A stretch of 64,000 bases of DNA from Tillus elongatus (lineage: Eukaryota > Arthropoda > Insecta > Coleoptera > Cleridae), in NCBI GenBank assembly GCA_964006375.1, contig OZ023265.1, forward strand, positions 157,422,118 through 157,486,117, read 5' to 3'. Position numbers and translations under genes: made by a program. Positions 30,168-41,300 of the stretch are shown here, in pieces. Each line of letters begins with the position of its first letter. Position 1 is the stretch's first letter. Under the pieces are notes generated by a model, which worked only from the letters and a program-made list of their open reading frames with translations, was not told the DNA's origin and made no database searches.

Positions 30168-31737
30168 CAGGAAAGCCTCTGGCCTTGACGAGATCCCAGC
30201 AATTGTTCTCAAAAAATGCGCACCAGAACTTGCTTCTGTTCTGACTCGTCTGTTTCAGACATCTTACAATGGTGGCATATTCCCTGGAAACTGGAAAACT
30301 GCTCGAGTACAACCCGTCCCCAAGAAAGGATCCAAAGCGCTTCCTAGCAACTACAGGCCTATTTCTCTCCTTTCAGTCGTCTCTAAAGTAACGGAAAAGT
30401 ATATAAACACTGAATTACTAAAATTCCCTTAAAAACACAGCCTAATCCACGACAGGTAGTATGGATTCCGTCAGCGCAGATCAACTGCCGACCTCCTTTC
30501 ATTTGTCATCCATTCTTGGAACAAGTCTATGGAACTACACAGTGAATCCCAGATTGTCGCTCTAGACATATCCAAAGCACTTGACCAGGTCTGGCACGCA
30601 GCGCTGCTTAATAAACTTCTGGCCTATGGCCTACCACGAAAAACTCTGTACCTGGACCGCAAATTTCCTCTCCAACCGGACCATTTATGTTGTCAGGGAT
30701 GGCCATTCCTCTAAACTGTATCCAATTAATGCAGGAGTTCCTCAAGGTTCAGCTTTAGCCCCTACTTTGTTTCTTCTCCACATCAATGACCTCCTCTCTA
30801 GCACATCCAACCCAGGTCACAGTTACGCGGACGACAGCACCCTCCACACAAATATACAATATTCTAAGCCTGTCTCTTTAGCCCAATTAGATGAGTATCG
30901 CAGACTCATGAAGGGTTCTATCTCCGTGGATCTCCAAAAAATATTAGACTGGAGAAGTCAAAATCTTGTACAATTCAACCCCACCAAATCACAGTCTTGC
31001 TTTCTTTCTCATAAGATACACCAGCCCTAGACCCATCACAATAAACAACCAAGTTATTCAAAGTAATTAGTCCTTTTCACTTGTTGGCATTTCTGTGGAT
31101 CTAAATCGCAATTGGCACCAACATGTCACATCAATTGCAGAAGCGGCTGCTAAGAAATTAGGTTTCCTCTTCCGGGCTCGCAAATACTTTTCACCAGCTA
31201 ATCTCTATACCTTATATACTTCACAAATAAGACCAAACCTCGAATACTCCTCCCACATCTGGGGTGCTGCTGCCGCTTATACACTCGCTATCCTGCACTC
31301 TATTCAGAAGAGAGCTATACGTCTCATCAGTGACCCTACCCTCGCCCAAAGGCTGTCATCCCTTGCCCACCGACGTGCCGTTGGTGACCTCTCTTTCTTT
31401 TATAGGTATCTGCACGGGCACTGCTCAGGGGAGCTTTCTTCAATAGTTCCTCCACCTGCTGCCCCCAACAGATCTACCAGGGGAACAGAGCGAATGCACC
31501 CTTTTACTGTCCAGGTCACCAGACATAGAACATCTTGTTATGCCCGCTCTTTTGTCCCGAGGACTTCCAAGTTGTGGAATTCCTTGCCGGCACCTGTTTT
31601 TTTCTTCTCCCCGAACCTCCAAACCTTCAAGTCCAGAATTAACAAGTTGCCTCTTTCCTTCTTGTCGACACCCACGGTACGATAGTATTTAGGCTGTAAG
31701 CCCTCGTGGTGTGTTGTTGAAATAAAAAAATAAATTT
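30168..31737 (+). mobile_element. LINE-A copy 2 (CR1/Daphne-like), 5'-truncated
   Basis: It starts in the RT N-terminus (ASGLDEIPAIVLKKCAPELA) and reads through NYRPISLLSVVSK, LDISKALDQVWHA, GVPQGSALAPTLFLLHINDL and SYADDST. It continues into the C-terminal domain (HPFTVQVTRHRTSCYARSFV then PRTSKLWNSLP). The 3' UTR and A-rich tail match copies 1, 3 and 4. Frameshifts occur near 30430, 30650 and 31030. The twin-primed LINE-B abuts its tail. Confidence 0.88.
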
Positions 31738-31744
31738 AAAAAAA

Positions 31745-32361
31745 GGGTCTGTGCTGTCCCCTGGCAGATAGGCCGATCCGACAGTGATGTCCCTCGGCCC
31801 ATCGACTCCTCCACTTCGGATTTTGATCCCAGGTCCCTGGAACAGAAATTCACAGAAACTATTCCTTCCCCGACAAAAATGCAAGCCTTCGGGTTCTCGC
31901 TGGATCTGCTGTAGATGAGCTTTCCAGCACCTCCGCCGAGCTCCTTGATCTCTCCTTTATAGGAGTCTGGTTTCTGGATGAGGGCCACGTCTGTGTTCCT
32001 CAGAGCCATCAGTAGTCATCAAGGCATGAGCCTTCCATTGGTAGGTGTCGAGAGGGATCCCATTTGTCAGGAATGCGGCGAGACTGAAGAAACGTCCCAC
32101 CACTACCTGTCTGAATGTGAGGCTTTTGGGAGCCTTCGAACAGAATTGTTTGGTTCAAGGACTCTACACTGTACAGGGAAACCAAGTAAGTTACATCCAA
32201 TGGAAAACCATCATGATCTTTATTTTGAGGTCACGGAGGTTAGATGACGAAACTGAGTCGGAGTAGGGCATGGCTGCTGGATGTTGGGGTTGGCAAAAAG
32301 GGACTAATGTGGCCAACTTGCAGGGCGCTAGCCTTCCCACCATTGCTACTACTGCTACTAA
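31745..32361. mobile_element. LINE-B fragment with 5' inversion (twin-primed)
   Basis: 31745-32034 reads on the minus strand as the start of an endonuclease (MALRNTDVALIQKPDSYKGE, then IKELGGGAGKLIYSRSSEN). 32035-32361 reads on the plus strand as the polyprotein C-terminus (GVERDPICQECGETEETSHH, SECEAFGSLRTELFGSRTL) and a CTA-repeat tail, both as in the long copy at 39596-43192. The 5' part is inverted relative to the 3' part and the middle is deleted, the hallmark of twin priming. From 32370 to 32960 nothing clear is seen except short GGCATAAAG repeats near 32600. Confidence 0.75.
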
Positions 32362-33230
32362 GCAATAATTAACTACATGTCGTTAAATATTTAATCGACC
32401 TTTGTGAAACTGGGCATTATAATTCTAAGCCAGCGATTTACTATTTTGTTCATGCAAGACGAACAATGTTTTGCCACCCTCGGTTATTTAATCTAGGACC
32501 TCTCGCTTTATAAATATTTTTTTATGTCATACTAGTTCAGTATTGTGTTTTATTGCTTTGTTGTCAACTACATAATGGTGTACTTTATGGCTATACAGGC
32601 ATAAAGTTCACTTTATGGCTCGCACGGGCATAAAGACAAATCATTTTTGTTTAACTTATTTAATAACCTTTATTAATAAAATTACAAATAATAAAATAAA
32701 AGCAATATGCAAACATTTAATTAACATTATTTAATCGAATTAACATAAAATTGGCAATTCTGAAAAGATCTGGTTATAGTTAGGTTGCTTTCAGCAAACG
32801 TTGATTCATGTTTCATTGTTTGGGTATCAGGATAGCCAGATCCGGAAGGTACACCTAGTATGACATAAAAGTTTGTATGCACCACTGGTATAAAGAAAGG
32901 TGTATGCCGCCGAGCGACTTACAAACCCTCGGGCCAGAGGTCCTCGGATTTGCATTTTCCTCACTCTCAGGGCATAAACATTTATGTATGGTCACCAATA
33001 TTTTCGTCAATTGTGGACCTTGTTTGAAAGGATATACTCCTGAGGTGGTCCCATTTTCCCCAAGTCAGGATCTGATGATGGGATCTCAGGGAAATGGAGA
33101 AAAATCTTTAAAAAATATTTTTTTTATGTATGTTCACCGATATTTTCGTCAATTGTGGACCTTGTTTGAAAGGTATACTTCTGAGGCGGTCCCATTTTCC
33201 TCAAGTCAGGATCTGATGATGGGTTCTGAG

Positions 33231-34280
33231 TAGAGGTGTGCGAACCCATGTTTTGTTCGAACCGAACTATGAACGAACCCAAGCAAATATGTTGCCTCGA
33301 ACTTCGAACCTCTGAAATAGTATGTCTAAGGTTCACAGTCGAACTTCGAACTTCTTAGAAATTCAAAATCGAACATCGAACTACCCAACATTTTTCAGTG
33401 TTCATATATCATTTTCTTAAATACAAAATTTAGAAATATTGTAACATACAATATTTGATATGTAAAAGATTCCCACTCTCTTTACAAAAAGGAAGGGTTT
33501 GACAAATTTGCAGGTTGATTGGGTGAAAATGCATTCCGGTGCTGATCGTTGTAGAGATGGGTCAACGTTAAATCAAAAACACAAAAACAAAAACTATTTT
33601 AAACTTTTTTAGATTTATAGATAAGCTCAATTGTAAATATGTTGTTGTTTGGTATTGGCTAGGCAGTTTTAGCAAACAGATTGAGAGGGTTCAAAGTGAG
33701 CTTGATAGGTATAAAATAAACCACTTACAAGTTTGAACTGTCTCCTGAATATTTAACTGTTTTGGCTCACTGTGAAATAAATCATGTTGAAACCAGTGTT
33801 TTCCAAAGACAATCTGCAATTATCCTCAAATTCTGAAAATTTACGTTACCGATCGCCTTCGAACACCGCCATTATAATGTTGTTACTGAAATAAGTGTTG
33901 CGAGGCTAGGATATACAAGAAAAATAATTCTGTGATTGCTAAAGGGCTCCGTCGTGTCTCAATGTGTCCCATCTACTGTCAAAAATATGGATGAGTGAAA
34001 TCTCCTGAAATTACGCTATCGACTCAATGACACTGATAACGAGTTTAAAGCGCCGCTACCGAGTTAAAGGGGCCGCAACTTCGCTACCTTTGGCAACATT
34101 CAATGCCTGTAAAGTGAAATTTAGAAGTATTTTGGAGCAACGAACTTCGAACTATTTTGAAGAATTACATATTTCGAACTTCGAACTACTCCAACATCGC
34201 TTGTGCGAACATATTTTCGTACCGAAGGTTCGGTTCGAGTTCGGGTTCGGTTCGGAATTTCGAAGCTTCGCACACCTCTA
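33231..34280. mobile_element. Non-autonomous hAT-like element inside the satellite, 8-bp TSD
   Basis: The ends are inverted (TAGAGGTGTGCGAA at 33231 and its complement ending 34280). The flanks are the perfect 8-bp duplication GTTCTGAG at 33223-33230 and 34281-34288. An 8-bp TSD with a TAGAGGTGTG-type end fits hAT elements. The subterminal regions are rich in GTTCGAA and GAACTTCGAAC motifs in both directions. No transposase is present in its 1050 bp. Removing it restores a normal monomer spacing (139 bp). Confidence 0.88.
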
Positions 34281-34775
34281 GTTCTGAGGAAAATCAAGGA
34301 AAATCTTTAAAAAACATTTGTCATGTATGTTCACTGATATTTTCGTCAATTGTGGACCTTGTTTGAAAGGGTATACTTCTGAGGTGATCCCATTTTCACC
34401 AAGTCAGAATCTGATGATGGGATCTCAGGGAAATCAAGGATAATCTTTAAAAAACATTTTTTCTGTATGTTCACCAATATTTTCGTCAATTGTGGACCTT
34501 GTTTGAAAGGGTATACTTCTGAGGTGGTCCCATTTACCCCAAGTCAGGATCTGCTGATGGGATCTCAGGGAAATCAAGGACATTTTCTATGTATGTTCAC
34601 TGATATTTTCGTCATTTCTGGACCTTCTTTGAAAGGGTATACTTCTGAGGTGGTCCCATTTTCCCCAAGTCAAGATCTAATGATGGGATCTCAGGGAACT
34701 CAAGGAAAACCTTAAAAAAACTTTTTTTCTGTATGTTCACCAATATTTTCGTCAATTGTGGACCTTGTTTGAAAG

Positions 34776-35461
34776 GTTTTTTCCCGCAGGGCTCGTCCGA
34801 GGCTTAGCAGCCCCGATAGCGCTGCAGCCTTTGGATAATTGTGCATGCCCTTAGTCTTTTTACTCCACCCATTCCAAAATCACTGTGCCTTGTCTGCACA
34901 GCGATTGGTAGATCAGTTGTCTTTTGCGGTCCAGAGCTTTACACTCGCACCAGATGTGCTGGCCTGATCTACCCCCCCCCCCGCTGCAAAGTCTGCATGC
35001 GCGGTCCCCCTCGGGCTGCCCCATTTTATGCAGGTGTTTCTTGACGGCCATGTGTCCGGCCAAGAGTCCTGTTATGTTTCTGAGCTGTCCCCTGCTAAGA
35101 TTTAGCAGCTCCACAGCTCTCTTTGAACTGGGTTCGTCAATTATTGACTTCCGATGTCTGAGCCCTGGACAGTCTGCCCAGTACACCTTGTGTTGGTTTC
35201 TGACCCAGGACTTAAAGGCTCCCCTGGCAGTGCTCTTTGTCACGCCCAGAACCGGTTCTGGTCCCATAAATGGTTCTGCTGACCCTCTCTTCGCGAGGCT
35301 GTCAGCTTCTTCATTGCCTTTGACCCCCGAGTGAGCCGGCACCCAGATGTGGGTGACCTCATTCTGCCCAGCCAGGTTGCTTGTCTCGTCTCGGCACTCA
35401 CTCATCAGCAAGGAATTTACCCGTGGGCTACTGGTTATTAAGGGTTGCCTGGCTGTCTGTA
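34776..35461 (-). mobile_element. LINE RNase H/C-terminal fragment in the satellite, copy 1
   Basis: The minus strand reads the end of RNase H (HIWVPAHSGVKGNEEADSLA), the linker (AVELLNLSRGQLRNITGLLA) and a Cys-rich end (ACRLCSGGG, CECKALDRKRQ, LEWVE), then an A-run. It is the same family as 57209-58528. It lies between satellite monomers at the same phase as the copy at 36143. Confidence 0.85.
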
Positions 35462-36142
35462 GAAAGGGTATACTCCTGAGGTGGTCCCATTTTCCCCAAG
35501 TCAGGATCTGGTGATGGGATCTCAAGGAAAATATTTGAAAAACATTCTGTACGTTCACCGATATTTTCGTCAATTGTGGACTTTGTTTAAACGGGTATAC
35601 TTCTGAGGTGGTCCCATTTTCCCCAAGTCAGGATCTGATGATGGGATCTCAGGGAAATCAAGGAAAATCTTTAAAAAAACATTTTTTCTGTATGTTCACC
35701 AATATTTTCGTCAATTGTGGACCTTGTTTGAAAGGTTATACTTCTGAGGTGGTCCCATTTTCCCCAAGTCAGGATCTGCTGATGAGATCTCAGCAAAATC
35801 AAGGAAAATCTTTAAAATACATTTTTTTCTGTATGTTCACCAATATTTTTGTCAATTGTGGACCTTGTTTAAAAGGGTATACTTCTGAGGTTGTCCCATT
35901 TTCCCCAAGTCAGGATCTGCTGATGGGATCTCAGGGAAATCAAGGACATTTTGTATGTATGTTCACCCGATATTTTCGTCAATTGTGGACCTTGTTTGAA
36001 AGGGTATACTTCTGAGGTGGTCCCATTTTCCCCAAGTCAGGATCTAATGATGGGATCTCAGGGAAATAAAGGAAAATCTTAAGAAAACATGTTTTCTGTA
36101 TGTTCACCAATATTTTCGTCAATTGTGGACATTGTTTGAAAG

Positions 36143-36813
36143 GTTTTTTTCCCACATGGCTCGTCCGCGGCTTATTAGCCGCCCCGATAGCGCTGCAGCC
36201 TTTGGCTTATTGTGCATGCCCACAGTCTTTTTACTCCACCCATTCCAAAATCACTATGCCTTGTCTGCACAGCGATTGGTAGATCAGGTGTCTTTTGCGG
36301 TCCAGAGCCTTACACTCGCATCAGATGTGATGGGCTGATTCCTCCTCCTCGCCGCAGAGTCTGCATGCGAGGTCCCCCTTGGACCGCCTCATTTTATGCA
36401 GGTGTTTCTTGACGGCCATGTGTCCGGCCAAGAGTCCTGTTATGTTTCTGAGCTGTCCTTTGCTAAGATTTAGCAGCTCTCTTTGAACTGGGTTCGTCAA
36501 TTGACTTCCCATGTCTGAGCCCTGGACAGTCTGTCCAGTACACCTTGTGTTGGTTTCTGACCCAGGACTTAATGGCTCCCCTGGCAGTGCTCTTTGTCAC
36601 GAAGAACCGGTTCTGGTCCCATAAATGTTTCTACTGACCCTCTCTTCGCGAGACTGTCAGCTTCTTCATTGCCTTTACCCCCGAGTGACCCGGCACCCAG
36701 ATGTGGGTGACCTCATTCTGCCCATCCAGGTCGCTCGTCTCGTGTCAGCACTCACAAGCCAGGAATTTACCCGTGGGCTACTTAGGGCATTAAGGACTGC
36801 CTGACTGTCTGTT
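36143..36813 (-). mobile_element. LINE RNase H/C-terminal fragment in the satellite, copy 2
   Basis: The same fragment as 34776-35461 with the same boundaries (after CTTGTTTGAAAGG, before GAAAGGGTATACTCC), offset by 1367 bp. It has additional small deletions. It therefore arose by co-amplification with the satellite, not by a second insertion. Confidence 0.85.
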
Positions 36814-37469
36814 GAAAGGGTATACTCCTGAGGTGGTCCCATTTTCCTCAAGTCAGGATCTGATAATGGGATCTCAGGGAAATCAAGGAAAATCTTTAAA
36901 AAACATTTTTTCTGTATGTTCACTGATATTTTCGTCAATTGTGGATCTTGTTTGAAAGGGTTTACTCCTCAGGTGGTACCAATTTCCCCAAGTCAGGATC
37001 TGATGATGGGAAATCGACGAAAATCTTTAAAAAATATTTTTTTAATGTAGTTTCACAGATATTTTCGTCAATGGTGGACCTTGTTTAAAAGGGTATACAC
37101 CTGAGGTGGTCCAATTTTCCCCAAGTCAAGACCTGATGATGGGATCTCAGGAAAATCAAAGAAAATTTAAAAAAAAACATTTTTTCTGTATGTTCACCGA
37201 TATTTTAGTTAATTGTGGGCCTTGTTTGAAAGGGTATACTCCTGAAATGGTCTCATTTTCCCCACGGTAGGACCTGATGATGGGATCTCAGGGAAATCGA
37301 GGAAAATCTTTAAAAAATATTTTTTTAATGTATGTTCACTGATATTTTGGTCAATTGTGGACCAATTAAAAAAAATCGATATAAAGGGTATACTCCTGAG
37401 GTGGTTCCATTTTCACCAAGCCAGGATCTGACCTTGGGATCTCAGGAAAATCAAGGAAAATCCTCTTAT

Positions 37470-38255
37470 AATCTATGTAACTTAAAGTACTACAGTAACA
37501 GTACGGCACTTTGATTATATTGTAGCAGTTCTCTAATACCGTACTCACTACATAAATTTACACTAAAAATGGAAAAAAAATTAAACCGACTTCAAAATAG
37601 GCACTAAGAAACGAAAAATAACTAGATTACAGGTTTAATTCAAAAGCCAAAAATTAATTATCTGTTTGAAGTCGAGCTCACGTAATTAAGGGACTGATAA
37701 TTATTCTAATTAATTGAAATTTTAAACAATTGCTTAATGTTTATTACAACAATGCTGTATGTTTTCTGGGCATTGTTGTTTATCTATTTATGACTTATGC
37801 ATTTACTTCCTACGACTTAGTTTTTTTATTTTTTTATTTCTATATTTTATCATTATGCTTATTGTGTATTAAATTGCAGTCTTGATATACAATCTTTTGC
37901 ATACACTCTTGTCACTTAACGGACATGTACTTTTAAGTTACCACTTGTTACTTAAGCATCACAGGTTAAGTTACATAATGCATTGTCAGTTAAACGAATT
38001 TTAAGAAGAAAAAAATGTTAATTGTAATATGCTAGTCACGTAATTTTTTATAGAACAATTGCCATTATTTTTTGTAACAATTGTAGTAAGTAGAATTTGA
38101 GATGATTATGTAATTGTGCTGATTGCATTTAGTTGAGACTGAGTACTAGTAAAAATATGGATTTATAATCAATAAAGGATGTTACTAATTTTTATATTTA
38201 TTTTCTTTATTGGAAAAATGATTGTTAGTTTTTTATCCTCTGCCTGTTCTTTTAC
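37470..38255. other. AT-rich stretch, no feature recognised
   Basis: No frame, tandem repeat or paired end was found. From 38255 a piece of the 12430-14600 repeat family begins (GCTTAAACATCGTAAAA). Confidence 0.5.
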
Positions 38256-38333
38256 TTCCACATCGTCAATACAAGTATGACATGGGCGAGAATTTTTTTT
38301 TCGCTTAAACATCGTAAAATGTGAAACATAGAA

Positions 38334-41300
38334 AGCACGTTCCCACCTCTTGTCTCAGGGGATGAAATTGTTTCTACCGCTCTGGGCAAGGCTGAACTTT
38401 TTGCTTCGTTGTTCGCCGGCAATTCTACTCTCAACCCACCTCCAAATGTTCAACGACCAACAGTCCCCAATGTCGCGCATAAAATGACAGATATCATTTT
38501 CAAAACTAAAAAGGTACGAAAGATGCTCTCTTCTCTTAATACCACGAAAGCCTCTGGCCTTGACGAGATCCCAGCAATTGTTCTCAAAAAATGCGCACCA
38601 GAACTTGCTCCTGTCCTGACTCGTCTGTTTCAGATATCTTACAATAAAGGCATATTCCCTAGTAACTGGAAAACTGCTCGAGTACAACCCATCCCCAAGA
38701 AAGGATCCAAAGCGCTTCCTAGCAACTACAGGCCTATTTCTCTCCTTTCAGTCGTCTCTAAAGTGATGGAAAAGTATATAAACACCGAATTACTAAAATT
38801 TCTTGAAAAACACAGTCTAATCCACGACAGGCAGTATGGATTCTGTCAGCGCAGATCGACTGCCGACCTCCTTTCCTTTGTCACCCATTTTTGGAACAAG
38901 TCTATGGAACAACGCGGTGAATCCCAGATTGTTGCTCTAGACATATCCAAAGCATTCGACCAGGTCTGGCACGCAGCGCTGCTTAATAAACTTCCGGCCT
39001 ATGGCCTACCACCAAAACTTTGTACCTGGACAGCAAATTTCCTCTCCAACAGGAGCATATCTGTTGTTGTGGATGGCCATTCCTCTAAACTGTATCCAAT
39101 TAATGCAGGAGTTCCTCAAGGTTCAGCTTTATCCCCTACTTAGTTTCTTCTCCACATCAATGACCTCTCTAGCACATCCAACCCAGTTCACAGTTATGCG
39201 GACGACAGCACCCTCCACTCAAATATACAATATTCTAAGCCTGTCTCTTTAGCCCAATTAGATGAGGATCGCAGACTCATGGAGGGTTCTGTCTCCGTGG
39301 ATCTCCAAAAAATATTAGACTGGGGAAGTAGAAATCTTGTACAATTCAACCCCACCAAATCTCAGTCTTGCTTTCTTTCTCATAACAGATACACCAGCCC
39401 ATCACAATGAACAACCAAGTTATGCAAAGTAATGAGTCCTTTTCTCTTGTTGGCATTTCTGTGGATCGAAATCTTAATTGGCACCAACATGTCACATCAA
39501 TTGCAGAAGCGGCTGCTAAGAAATTAGGTTTCCTCTTTCGGGCTCGCAAACACTTTTCACCAACTAATCTCTATACCTTATATACTTCACAAATATAGGA
39601 AGCAAGTTAGAGGGCTTGGAGGAATTGGCTTCAACATCCTCATCGGTGGTGAAGCACAGGAAGAACAACCAAGGACATGCATACTGGCGTCGAGGGATCT
39701 GGACGTGATGTTGCTGCCGCAGCTCGGGTCCAGGGACGTCACAGCAGCTGTCCTGGAGTATAAGGTGAGTAATATTAGGCTTAAGGTTCTGATGTGCAGC
39801 CTTTATGTTCCCTACGATCGGCGGGGGCTGCCTCCGTCGGAGGAATTGGTGCGTATCGTCGATTACGCGAGGGAGCATGGGCTACAACTGATAATAGGCT
39901 GCGATGCCAATTCTCACCACAGATTGTGGGGCAGCACGGATACCAACCCACGCGGTGAGGCTCTATTAGAGTACTTGGCTACAACGAACCTAGAGGTATT
40001 AAATAGAGGTACAGCTCCAACGTTTGTCAATCGTATCCGACAGGAGGTGATCGACATTACGTTAGCGAGCAGAGGAATAACGGAGGATATATCTAACTGG
40101 AGGGTGACGGAACACATATCAATGTCTGATCATCGTATGATCAGCTTTGAATTGGATGTGGACCGTGAGAGTCCTCCCCCCAGGAGAAATCCAAGGAAGA
40201 CCGACTGGGATGCCTATCTAATAGGCCTCGGTGGGTCGCCAAGGAGCCCAGAGGGGAGTAGACTCTCTATAGAGGCATTAGATAGCGAGGTCGAGGCCCT
40301 AGAAGGGAAAATAATGGCAGCCTACGAGGCCGCGTCACCACTTAGGGGGGAACCGTCCATCAAAGTTAGATGGTGGAACAAGGATCTCGCCGTACTACGC
40401 GGGCGGACTCGGAGGGCCTTAAACCGAGCCGTCCGAGAATCGGGTGAAGCGGCCTGGGACGAGTTTAGGACTGCCAGAAGGGAGTTTAAGAAGGAATTAC
40501 GCCGGAGTAAGCGAGCTGGTTGGCGCGCGTACTGCGGGGAAGTCAATTCCCTGCCTGACGCAGCCAGGCTGGTGAGAGTGCTCAAACAAGAGTTAGGTAG
40601 TAATGTAGGATCTTTAAGGAAACAGGACGGGAGCTGGACAAGCACCGGTGAGGAGACCCTGCGTCATCTCGCCGAAGTTCACCTTGAGGGCGGTGGAGCC
40701 GTCACGGAGGCTGCCGAACCGGGCCGGTAGACAGTCCCGAATGCGGACTGGCAGCTGGCGGAGGAGGTGGTCACAGATGGCTCTATAACCTGGGCGGTAA
40801 GCGAGTTCGCTCCATTCAAATCCGCAGGCTGCGATGGGATTTTTCCAGCCCTGCTCCAGAGGGGCCTGGATATACTGCTTCCCAACATAAGGGAGGTTTT
40901 TCGGGCCAGCCTGGCGTGGGGCTACGTCCCAAAGGCCTGGCGCCGGGTTAGGGGGGGTCTTCATTCCCAAACCGGGAAGGGAGGACTACACGCTGGCCAA
41001 GGCGTACAGGCTAATCAGCCTAACATCCTTCCTACTTAAGGCATTGGAAAAGTTAGTAGATAGGTTTATGTTGGGAGGGATCCTCAAGGATCATCCCTTC
41101 CACAAAGGTCAGCACGCGTACCAGCGGGAGAGATCGACGGAGACGGCGCTCCACGCTGTGACGCGGAAGGTGGAAAGGGCTCTACACTACGGGGAGAGCA
41201 CATTAGCTGTGTTCTTCGATGTGGAGGGGGCCTTTGATAAGGCAATGACGGATACGGTCTGTAACGCCCTACAGGAGAGGGGAACGCCGAGGTCCCTAAT

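Larger units (their letters stand above)
32965..37465 (+). repeat. Satellite array, ~140-bp monomer with a 1367-bp higher-order repeat
   Basis: The block TATTTTCGTCAATTGTGGAC recurs at 33001, 33143, 34340, 34480, 34606, 34746, 35564, 35705, 35846, 35973, 36113, 36929, 37062, 37203 and 37345 (position of TTTTCG or its variant). Spacings are 133-142 bp, with two short monomers of 126/127 bp. The series 34480-34606-34746 repeats as 35846-35973-36113, a shift of 1366-1367 bp that includes the LINE fragment after each series. Other constant parts are GTATACTTCTGAGGTGGTCC and AGTCAGGATCTGATGATGGG. Frames across it are repeat by-products. Confidence 0.93.

Noticed and set aside
32965..37465. CRISPR array
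   Set aside because: Whole 140-bp monomers are repeated, without unique spacers, in eukaryotic DNA.
33124..37548. Frames of 60-135 codons through the satellite
   Set aside because: They follow the monomer period and carry no domain.
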